From contig MFGS01000145.1 of NCBI GenBank assembly GCA_001778355.1, forward strand, positions 1-6,326: a DNA stretch of 6,326 nt. The letters run 5' to 3'. This stretch comes from Candidatus Firestonebacteria bacterium RIFOXYA2_FULL_40_8 (GTDB lineage Bacteria > Oederibacteriota > D2-FULL-39-29). Below are positions 1-5,844 of this stretch, piece after piece. Made by a program: the position numbers and the translations under genes. Every line of letters starts with the position of its first letter. The first letter of the stretch is position 1. The notes beneath the pieces were generated by a model. That model did no database searches. It had not been told where the DNA came from and saw only the letters and a program-made list of their open reading frames with translations.

Positions 1-328
1 CGGGGGTATTGAAGCGCGGATTGCCTGCAGAGGTGCCGTCAACCTTCTTAAAACAGGCGGCAAAACACAAACGCTAACTCAAATTTAGCGCTGGCAGCTT
101 AAGCTGTCACGTTCCCCGGTCTTTGCCTACGAGGCCGGCTGAACGCCATTAGTAGGCTGGCTATTTAAACTGCGCTCCGGGGTTTAGAGGCGAGAAAGTT
201 CGAGAGCTAGCTTGAACGGATTTCGTCCGTGAAAGCCGTTTGGGCGAAGCCTTAATCACGGGCTAGGCAGGTAGTAATCTTCGTGAATGTACTTTCGGAC
301 GCGGGTTCGATTCCCGCCACCTCCACCA
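1..328 (+). ncRNA. ssrA: tmRNA (transfer-messenger RNA), 5' end cut off by window edge
   Basis: tmRNA rescues stalled ribosomes: its tRNA-like part is charged with alanine and its mRNA-like part adds a degradation tag. The 3' end is diagnostic: a TTTCGGAC element at 293-300, a T-arm stem GCGGG/CCCGC around TTCGATT (301-317), an acceptor strand CACCTCC, and an encoded CCA at 326-328. The tag frame ends at TAA 100-102 and reads N-S-N-L-A-L-A-A from 76-99, the usual hydrophobic proteolysis tail. The stretch after the tag has the GC-rich helices expected of the pseudoknot region. The window opens with CGGGGG, which matches the bases just after the conserved 5' GGATTCGA block, so about 20 bases including the 5' acceptor strand are missing. 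The start of the tag frame is unclear because no usual resume codon lies in frame upstream (see findings). The gene converges on the glycosyltransferase gene. Confidence 0.95.
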
Positions 329-354
329 AATTTCGCAAAAGAGCGAAATTTGGT
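325..354 (+). repeat. Perfect 12-bp hairpin overlapping the tmRNA CCA end; possible terminator without a U-tract
   Basis: Bases 325-336 (ACCAAATTTCGC) pair without mismatch with 343-354 (GCGAAATTTGGT) around the 6-base loop 337-342. The left arm includes the last four bases of the tmRNA, including its CCA. No T-run follows, only AGAGAATC, so it does not fit a standard intrinsic terminator on this strand. It could still pause polymerase, mark a 3' processing boundary, or be the trace of an element inserted at the tmRNA 3' end. The pairing is seen directly; the role is not known. Confidence 0.6.
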
Positions 355-360
355 AGAGAA

Positions 361-507
361 TCGATAGTCGAAATTCGAAATTAGATATATCGATTCGGTC
401 AACTCTCGATAAACGATAATAACTTATAGCTAATTGCTTATAACTAATAAAAACAAAAAAAGAAGCTAAGCAACTATCAGCAATTAGCTATCAGTTATTA
501 GTTATTA
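361..507. repeat. Degenerate 7-bp-period repeat filling the tmRNA/glycosyltransferase spacer
   Basis: Cut into 7-mers from 361, much of this stretch shows related units in one phase: TCGAAAT at 368 and 375 after TCGATAG at 361, TAATAAC at 417, TTATAGC at 424, TAATTGC at 431 and TTATAAC at 438. The right half carries the reverse complements of the same units, such as GTTATTA at 494 and 501, GCTATCA at 487 and GCAATTA at 480. Units between 389-416 and 452-472 are poor or absent, but the phase is kept across them. No coding frame is suggested. It lies between the 3' ends of two convergent genes. Confidence 0.7.
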
Positions 508-512
508 TCGTT
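412..512. repeat. Long imperfect inverted repeat made of heptad units
   Basis: The left arm 412-438 pairs with the right arm 479-512: a 12-bp block next to the outer ends, then a 7-base bulge (one extra repeat unit in the right arm), then 15 positions with one mismatch. The loop is about 40 bases and A-rich. The right arm reaches the TAA stop codon of the minus-strand glycosyltransferase gene at 511-513. In RNA this would make a long AT-rich hairpin at the 3' end of that message. Confidence 0.7.
449..489 (-). terminator. Candidate intrinsic terminator of the glycosyltransferase gene
   Basis: Read on the minus strand, a 6-bp stem AGCTAA/TTAGCT (positions 489-484 and 469-464, 14-base loop) is followed at once by a tract of 13 T in 15 bases (463 down to 449). 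It starts 22 bases beyond the stop codon at 511. The stem is short and AT-rich, and the same bases can join the larger 412-512 hairpin instead, so this is tentative. Confidence 0.4.
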
Positions 513-3132
513 ACCTCATCCCTTTGACTTTTTCAATATTCTTTTTTGCATTATTATATCCCGGGTCCAACGACAGTGCTTTTTCCCAGGCTCTTATAGC
601 TTCGCTATATTGATTAATACTTCCGTAGGAGATTCCGAGATTATTCCAGGCTTCTACGTCTTTTGGCCTGAGTACGGTCAGATTTCTAAAACAATTCACG
701 GCCTCTTTATAATTTCCGGTAGCATTTAAAAGCAGTCCCAGGGCATTCCAGCCTTCCGCGAAATTTTGATTTATTTTTACGGCTTCACTGTAGCTTTTGA
801 GGGCTTCTCCATATTCTTTTTGTTTCTGCTGGATACTTCCAAGACCGTACCTGGCTTCAGGGAGTTTTGGATTTAATTGAATGGCTTTAGTAAATGCCTC
901 TTTAGCTTCCGCCAGCATATTTTTCCTGTCGTAAGCGACCGCAAGATTGGTGTAAATTTCAAAAGAATCCGGCTCGACTGTAAGGCCTTTAAGAAAGAAC
1001 TCAATCGCCTTGTCCAGATCTCCTTTATCAAGATATGCATTCCCTACAATATAATTCCCTTTTGGCGTAAAAGGGTTGATTATCAGAGCGCGCTGGTATG
1101 CATCAATTACCCCGTCCGGAACTTTCGCATCACGGTATAATTGTCCCAGATTAAATAAATAAGTGTCTCTCGGACCGGTTTCTATCGCCTTAAGGTAATA
1201 TTCCTGCGCTTTTTTGAAATCCCCGATCTTATAATATGAAATTCCAAGATTGTTATATGCGTCTGCAAACTTGGGGTCAATTTCCAGAGCTTTTTTCGCG
1301 TGTTTAATAGCTTTTTGGTAAATAAGTTTTCTAATATAAGAGATGGCGAGATTGTTTTGGGTGGTTGCCATGTCTCCGCCGAACTCTTCTGACTTTATGT
1401 AGTAGTGTTCCGCGCTGTCCTTGTTGCCGGTGTCGAACGCGATTTCAGCCATGGAAAAATAGAAAAGCGAAATAAGCTCGCGGTTTAGAAAATCCTTGTA
1501 AAAAGATTTGTCCTCGTAGGCGGTTGTATCATAACCTGAAATATCAAAAACGTCTATTTTTGTCTTAGAATCCTTGACTATACGGAAAAGTACTCCGTCA
1601 GGCTTCATCTGAAAACCCGGGGCGTTATTTAAATTGCTTCCGGTCACACAGTAGACGGGGGTTGTTGCTTCATTAATAATATTCATCTGTGTTTCGTTGA
1701 GCCGTTTGTAGTAACTGCCGAATTCAAGCTTATGGAAATCATTGCCGTAAATATTGTCAAAAACATTGCCCGTATCGTCGTAAATCTTAACATCAGGACG
1801 TATCTTTTCGACCCGGGAAAGATAGCAGTTTATAAACGTTGCATTGTCTCCGGCCGTGAACAAAGTACTGTTTTTCTTTAACGTCTTAAAAAGATTTGCG
1901 CCGTATTTAAAAGCGAGCCAGTTACTGCTTTTATCTGACTTGAAGTAATTAAAGGGGAGTAAAAGAAGTGAACAGACAGCAATTAGTGCGATAAATGCAT
2001 AAATAAAAAGTTTGCGTGACTTTAATTTTTCTAAAATAAAAAATATGCCGGTAACAGAAAAGAGGGATAACATAAAATAGGACGGAATTAAAAAAGGATC
2101 CAGTATGTAAAGGTCGTGATTGTTTAAATAAAAGTTCGTAAAGACCGCAAAACCGACGCTTGTGAAGAGGAACAATGTTACGGTTAAAAACAGGTATTTT
2201 TTTGAAAGCTTCCAGAAAGCGTAAATACCTGCGGGAAATAAAAGGTATAAAATATTGTTTTGACGGAACACCGCAAGCCCGTACCCGTAGAGTTCAACCA
2301 GAAGCTGTGAAAATGTCCTTTTTCCCGGGATGACCACAAGATATTGCTGTCTTGAAATATGCCGTACCAGGTTTTCCAGATCACTCGGATTTCCCCAGTT
2401 GATGACAGGTGCCGCCTGGGCTCTGATTATAAGATAAAGATATATAATTGCCGCGGAGAAAAGGGAGGTCAAGAACATTGCCGGTATAAATGTTAAAACT
2501 TTTATTTTGTCCTGTTTGAAAACAATATAAGCTGCGTAAAGCGTGAAAATAAGAGTTAATGGTATCATGGTGTTATGATTTGCCAGTCCTAGTCCGCACA
2601 CTACTCCCAGTAAAATGAAGTTTTTTAACTTTATCTGCCCGGGGACAGCGGTAATTCTTAGAAGTATATGAAGAGCCATGATTATTATCAGTAAATTTAA
2701 AGTGTAGAGACCGCCTTTTGTCATTAGCGCTTGATTCCAGAAAGTGAAAGAAAAGGCGACACCCAAAGAGGAGAAGAAAGCGGCCAGATCCATAATTACC
2801 GGAGATTTTTCTCGTGTTTCCGCAAAGAAGATAAAAGATATTTTTCTGAAAAATAAAAAAGAACAAAGTATAGAAAGAGCTCCAAAAAGCGAAGCCGTTA
2901 GATTCACCCTGTAGGCGATTGTAAACAAGGGAAGCGTGCTCATGAGTTTTCCGACCATTGTGAAAAGCGGATATCCGGGCGGGTGCGGTATCCCCAGATA
3001 ATAAGCTGCAGTTATCATCTCTCCGGAATCCCCGACATAAACCGTCGGGCAGGCAGTCAGCAGATAAACGCCCAGAGGTACAATAAAGGCAAGTACACTT
3101 AAAAATATAGAAAAAGCATTAGTTTTCTTCAT
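511..3132 (-). CDS. Membrane glycosyltransferase of the DUF2723/GT117 (TMEM260-like) family with C-terminal TPR array
   Basis: The protein has 873 residues. The N-terminal half is a polytopic membrane region with about 11 hydrophobic segments up to about residue 400. It opens with the DUF2723 signature: GDSGE at 34-38, GIPHPPGYPL at 47-56 and R75-x-NL. The family is a GT-C type glycosyltransferase; the human member TMEM260 is a protein O-mannosyltransferase. D35 or E38 in the first extracytoplasmic loop could be the catalytic acid (inference). Residues of about 400-555 form a soluble link, probably outside the cytoplasmic membrane, and 557-873 hold nine TPR units of about 34 residues, probably for protein binding. 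The acceptor and the sugar donor cannot be read from sequence. The start is secure on the 5' side, because the codon just before this ATG is an in-frame TAA (3133-3135). There is no Shine-Dalgarno sequence; a promoter ends 7 bp upstream. It is divergent from the ABC operon and convergent with the tmRNA gene. Confidence 0.9.
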   Translation of the reverse strand: MKKTNAFSIFLSVLAFIVPLGVYLLTACPTVYVGDSGEMITAAYYLGIPHPPGYPLFTMVGKLMSTLPLFTIAYRVNLTASLFGALSILCSFLFFRKISFIFFAETREKSPVIMDLAAFFSSLGVAFSFTFWNQALMTKGGLYTLNLLIIIMALHILLRITAVPGQIKLKNFILLGVVCGLGLANHNTMIPLTLIFTLYAAYIVFKQDKIKVLTFIPAMFLTSLFSAAIIYLYLIIRAQAAPVINWGNPSDLENLVRHISRQQYLVVIPGKRTFSQLLVELYGYGLAVFRQNNILYLLFPAGIYAFWKLSKKYLFLTVTLFLFTSVGFAVFTNFYLNNHDLYILDPFLIPSYFMLSLFSVTGIFFILEKLKSRKLFIYAFIALIAVCSLLLLPFNYFKSDKSSNWLAFKYGANLFKTLKKNSTLFTAGDNATFINCYLSRVEKIRPDVKIYDDTGNVFDNIYGNDFHKLEFGSYYKRLNETQMNIINEATTPVYCVTGSNLNNAPGFQMKPDGVLFRIVKDSKTKIDVFDISGYDTTAYEDKSFYKDFLNRELISLFYFSMAEIAFDTGNKDSAEHYYIKSEEFGGDMATTQNNLAISYIRKLIYQKAIKHAKKALEIDPKFADAYNNLGISYYKIGDFKKAQEYYLKAIETGPRDTYLFNLGQLYRDAKVPDGVIDAYQRALIINPFTPKGNYIVGNAYLDKGDLDKAIEFFLKGLTVEPDSFEIYTNLAVAYDRKNMLAEAKEAFTKAIQLNPKLPEARYGLGSIQQKQKEYGEALKSYSEAVKINQNFAEGWNALGLLLNATGNYKEAVNCFRNLTVLRPKDVEAWNNLGISYGSINQYSEAIRAWEKALSLDPGYNNAKKNIEKVKGMR

Positions 3133-3139
3133 TTAACAA

Positions 3140-3168
3140 ATGATATATTATTTTCAACTAAATGTCAA
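3140..3168 (-). promoter_or_regulatory. Sigma-70-type promoter of the glycosyltransferase gene, leaderless geometry
   Basis: On the minus strand a perfect -35 box TTGACA (3168-3163) is followed after exactly 17 bp by TATCAT (3145-3140), five of six matches to the -10 consensus. Only 7 bp separate the -10 box from the ATG at 3132, so transcription should begin at or within a base or two of the start codon. No Shine-Dalgarno sequence can fit in that space. Confidence 0.75.
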
Positions 3169-3258
3169 TTGAGACAAACGTGGAGTTTTCCCATTTCCTG
3201 TTCCGATTCGCAACTGGAGGAAATTTATCTCCATGTTCGGCGGCCTTGTGAATAAAAG

Positions 3259-3286
3259 TACGAACTACGAAGTACAAAGTACGAAG
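3259..3286. repeat. Four tandem 7-bp repeats in the divergent promoter region
   Basis: TACGAAG occurs at 3266 and 3280, with one-base variants TACGAAC at 3259 and TACAAAG at 3273, giving four uninterrupted heptads. A stray related unit, TACGAAA, lies at 3320. The array sits between the promoters of the two divergent genes and codes for nothing recognisable. The rest of 3169-3353 holds no other clear signal apart from a weak TGGAG/CTCCA inverted repeat at 3215-3233. Confidence 0.7.
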
Positions 3287-3353
3287 TTTATAAGGAATAA
3301 TACTTATTATATAGAACAATACGAAAAATAGGAAACCTCTACGTTGTTTCTTC

Positions 3354-3382
3354 TTGTACAACAGGTTTTAATACGGTATATT
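3354..3382 (+). promoter_or_regulatory. Probable promoter of the ABC transporter operon, leaderless geometry
   Basis: TTGTAC (3354-3359) lies 17 bp before TATATT (3377-3382), which matches the -10 consensus at five of six bases; the -35 box is weaker, with three of six. The -10 box ends 8 bp before the ATG at 3391, again predicting an mRNA with almost no leader and no Shine-Dalgarno sequence. The -35 box is embedded in the 8-bp palindrome TTGTACAA (3354-3361), which could be part of an operator. Confidence 0.55.
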
Positions 3383-3390
3383 ACACTATA

Positions 3391-4311
3391 ATGATAAAAG
3401 TTAATAATCTTTGCAAAATATACGGCAAGGTCCGGGCTGTGGATGCTGTCAGTTTCAATGTTCCTGAAAATGAAATTTACGGTCTGATAGGACCCAATGG
3501 GGCCGGCAAAACTACAACCATTAATATGTTAGCGACCCTTCTTGAAGCCGACAGCGGGGAGATTACCATCGGCGGTTTTAACCTGAAGAAAGATCCAAAA
3601 TCAGTCCATAAAATCCTGGGTTACATGTCTGATACGTTTGCTCTTTATGATGATTTGATTGTCTGGGAGTATCTGGACTTCTTTGCTGAAGCGTATAAAG
3701 TAGATAAAAGTATTAAAGCAAAAAGAATAGATTATCTTCTCGAACTCACGGGACTAATCGATAAGAAAAATGCTTTTATAAAAACACTCTCCCGCGGTAT
3801 GCGGCAGAGGCTGGGGTTGGCAAGGGCCCTTATTAATGATCCGCTGCTTCTTCTTTTGGATGAACCTGCAAGCGGGCTCGACCCCAAGGCAAGATTTGAA
3901 ATGCGGCAGGTCTTTAAAAACTTGAGAAAAGAGAAAAAGACCATTCTTATCTCTTCGCATATTCTTTCCGAGCTTGATGAGTTTTGTACGTATGTCGGTA
4001 TTATGGAAAAAGGCAAACTGCTGGAAAGCGGGCCTATAAAAAAGATAATTAAAGATCATTCTATTGTGAGGGTGATTGCAATCGAAGTGCTGGGCGCTGT
4101 CAAACCTGCGCTTAAGTTTCTTGAAAAGCTTTACAAAACAGAGGAGAAAAGCGAATCCTGCCTTGAGCTGGAGTTCACCGGGGCGGAAAAAGAACTCCCG
4201 GGGCTGCTTTCACTGCTGGTTGAAAATAAAATAAAAGTTATTTCTTTCTATGAAAAAAGAAAAGATATAGAAGATGTCTATCTTTCGGTTTCGTCTAATA
4301 TAACTTCCTGA
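3391..4311 (+). CDS. ABC-2 type transporter, ATP-binding subunit
   Basis: This 306-residue cytoplasmic ATPase should power the membrane protein encoded just downstream. All motifs of an ABC nucleotide-binding domain are present in order: Walker A GPNGAGKTT (34-42), signature LSRGM (132-136), Walker B LLLLLDEP (151-158) with catalytic E157, D-loop SGLD (160-163) and switch H189. The usual Q-loop glutamine is replaced: the segment reads GYMSDTFALYDDL (77-89), with D81 at or next to the Q position. Related ABC-2 exporters with an MPD-type loop are familiar to me, so this is probably a subfamily trait and not damage. Residues of about 215-306 form the C-terminal extension common in ABC-2 (DrrA/CcmA-like) ATPases. 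ATG 3391 gives the normal family N-terminus (MIKVNNLCKIYG). There is no Shine-Dalgarno sequence and the message is probably leaderless. The stop codon overlaps the Shine-Dalgarno sequence of the permease, which points to coupled translation. The substrate is unknown. Confidence 0.93.
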   Translation: MIKVNNLCKIYGKVRAVDAVSFNVPENEIYGLIGPNGAGKTTTINMLATLLEADSGEITIGGFNLKKDPKSVHKILGYMSDTFALYDDLIVWEYLDFFAEAYKVDKSIKAKRIDYLLELTGLIDKKNAFIKTLSRGMRQRLGLARALINDPLLLLLDEPASGLDPKARFEMRQVFKNLRKEKKTILISSHILSELDEFCTYVGIMEKGKLLESGPIKKIIKDHSIVRVIAIEVLGAVKPALKFLEKLYKTEEKSESCLELEFTGAEKELPGLLSLLVENKIKVISFYEKRKDIEDVYLSVSSNITS

Positions 4312-4324
4312 GGGTAAAAATATT
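4309..4324 (+). promoter_or_regulatory. Shine-Dalgarno sequence and ATT start codon of the permease gene
   Basis: TGAGGG (4309-4314) contains the TGA stop of the ATPase gene and the ribosome binding core GAGG. ATT follows after 8 bases from the end of GAGG. This site decides the permease start, since it restores the missing first transmembrane helix and no other codon nearby has such a signal. Confidence 0.6.
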
Positions 4325-5767
4325 AATCTAAATCCTGAGTTCATACGCTACGTCAGGCTGGAATGCAGACTTAAAAAACTTCTGGCTATTCTGGTTCCGC
4401 TCTATCTTTGTTTTATTCTAATCATCTATATACTGCTTAAAGCAAACAGGATGAATACTGTTGATGCGTTTAAAACCGCCTATATGTTCCTGCTTACGCT
4501 TCAATATGTAGTGTTCTATATATACGGTACATATCAGGTTTCTGTTTCGGTTTCAAAAGAGAGAGAGCAGAAGACGTACGATTTCCAGAGAATGACCCGT
4601 CTTACACCGTATGAACTGACCCTCGGAAAATTCTTCGGCGGACCGGTTATTTCTTATGTTATAGTTATTGCTTCCTTTCCTCTCAGTATTTTGTGCGGTT
4701 TGCTCGGGCAAATCCCTCTGAATTCCTTTATCCTCAGCTATATATACCTGATTACCGGAGGCTGGTTGTGGCATTCGCTCGGTCTTTATATGTCCTCTGA
4801 AGCGGAAAAACCTTCATCAGGGGGAATAGGACTTTTAGTTTCTGGTTTTTATTTTGTCGGCATGATAGGTTCACCTATGTTCAGGAATCATAATGGGTCA
4901 GACCCGATAAATACTATCGTTTTTTCTCCTATAGTATTTAACAATATCCTTTATAGCACATCCACCTCGGTAACAAATTTCTACGGGTATTTACTGCACC
5001 CGCTTCTCTTCGGGATAGCGCTTTCATTATACAGTACGTTCTGGTTTTTCAGGCTTTCGGTTCGAAGATTGAGCGAAGACATGCTTATCTTCCTGAAGAA
5101 AAAAGAACTCCTTGTCTTTTTAGCGACTTTTTATTTCCTTCTTTGCGGTTTGATCTGGAAGGCAACTCCCGCTTCGGGAGCGGATGCCGTAGTCTTAGAA
5201 AAATATATTTTACTTTGCACCGGGATATTCCTTCTTTTCTTTGTGGTGATGCTTTACTCTAAAGATAAAACAAAGCTTGCGAACTGGGGCAGAAGAAAAT
5301 ATGAACTAAAAGGTATTTTTGAGAGCTTAAGTGACAAAGATGCTCCTGCTGTCTTACCTTTTATCTCGGTTTACTTGCTGCAGTTTATTGTCGGACTTAT
5401 ATATGTACTATTCCTCGGCGCTTTCAGAGAAATGCCGGAACCGCTGAAGCTTTTAACTTATTTCCTTGTCTGTCAGGCCGGAATTCTGGCCTTACTGTTT
5501 TCTCTCGGGGCAGTGGTCCAGTTCATCGCCTTTTTCTCGGAGAAAAAATTTAAACAAATTGCCGTGCTGTATTACCTGCTTTATTTGTTTGTATTAGTTA
5601 CCGCCTGTACAACAATACCGGATATGATCAAATATTTGCCGGTTGCATTTCCTTTCTTCGGTGATGATATTTTAATAATTGTAACCGGAATTATTTATAA
5701 TTTTGCCATTGGCGGTTTATTTGTCTGGCTGTCCGGGAAAAAACTTGGCAAATTAATCTCAAATTAA
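4322..5767 (+). CDS. ABC-2 type transporter, membrane permease subunit (probable ATT start)
   Basis: This is the membrane partner of the upstream ATPase; I expect it to export an unidentified substrate. The first ATG in frame is at 4451, but the frame is open from 4304, and the extra 43 codons encode a typical permease start: NLNPEFIRYVRLECRLKK followed by a hydrophobic helix at about residues 20-39. No ATG, GTG or TTG lies in that stretch. ATT at 4322 sits 8 bases after GAGG (4310-4313), the ideal Shine-Dalgarno spacing, so it is the best start and gives 481 residues. About 12 hydrophobic segments follow in two sets of about six, split by a polar stretch at about residues 315-345. A cytoplasmic loop with KEREQKTYDFQRMTRLTPYEL after the second segment is typical of ABC-2 permeases, where it contacts the ATPase. 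The intergenic gap is 10 bases. If ATT is not used, a sequence error or a CTG start at 4358 are the alternatives. Confidence 0.88.
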   Translation: MNLNPEFIRYVRLECRLKKLLAILVPLYLCFILIIYILLKANRMNTVDAFKTAYMFLLTLQYVVFYIYGTYQVSVSVSKEREQKTYDFQRMTRLTPYELTLGKFFGGPVISYVIVIASFPLSILCGLLGQIPLNSFILSYIYLITGGWLWHSLGLYMSSEAEKPSSGGIGLLVSGFYFVGMIGSPMFRNHNGSDPINTIVFSPIVFNNILYSTSTSVTNFYGYLLHPLLFGIALSLYSTFWFFRLSVRRLSEDMLIFLKKKELLVFLATFYFLLCGLIWKATPASGADAVVLEKYILLCTGIFLLFFVVMLYSKDKTKLANWGRRKYELKGIFESLSDKDAPAVLPFISVYLLQFIVGLIYVLFLGAFREMPEPLKLLTYFLVCQAGILALLFSLGAVVQFIAFFSEKKFKQIAVLYYLLYLFVLVTACTTIPDMIKYLPVAFPFFGDDILIIVTGIIYNFAIGGLFVWLSGKKLGKLISN

Positions 5768-5785
5768 CGTAATATTTAATTTGAG
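5758..5785. repeat. 10-bp perfect palindrome across the permease stop codon, next to a -10 box
   Basis: CTCAAATTAA (5758-5767) pairs perfectly with TTAATTTGAG (5776-5785) around an 8-base loop. It covers the last codons of the permease gene and the place where a -35 box would lie for the TATAAT at 5790. It could be an operator for the next gene, or a weak terminator for the ABC operon; no T-tract follows, which argues against the latter. Confidence 0.55.
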
Positions 5786-5789
5786 GTAT

Positions 5790-5795
5790 TATAAT
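5790..5795 (+). promoter_or_regulatory. -10 box (TATAAT) of a possible promoter for the 5845 gene
   Basis: A perfect TATAAT lies 49 bp before the ATG at 5845. No good -35 box is found 16-19 bp upstream (that region is the palindrome 5758-5785), and there is no extended -10 TG. A promoter of this kind would need an activator, or another sigma factor partner. It would give a leader of about 43 bases. Confidence 0.4.
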
Positions 5796-5844
5796 CTAAG
5801 AGAGTGGTCAGATTAATAACAAATTGATTTAAACGGGGGTGGAT

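Noticed and set aside
361..507. CRISPR array as an explanation for the repeats
   Set aside because: The units are 7 bp, contiguous and degenerate, without spacers, and no cas gene is present.
877..1140. 87-residue plus-strand frame inside the glycosyltransferase gene
   Set aside because: It lies antisense to the conserved TPR units and is explained by their codon composition.
3158..3361. 67-residue minus-strand frame between the divergent genes
   Set aside because: It starts at TTG without a ribosome binding site, runs through the heptad array and the promoter of the glycosyltransferase gene, and has no recognisable domain.
3387..3392. TATAAT overlapping the ATG of the ABC ATPase as a -10 box
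   Set aside because: Transcription from it would begin inside the gene and lose the start codon; the TATATT at 3377 with a 17-bp spaced -35 fits better.
3732..4059. Two antisense frames inside the ABC ATPase gene
   Set aside because: They mirror the conserved Walker B and signature region and have no signals of their own.
4312..4450. A 139-bp intergenic gap between ATPase and permease
   Set aside because: The stretch is open in the permease frame and encodes a plausible N-terminus and first membrane helix, so nearly all of it is coding.
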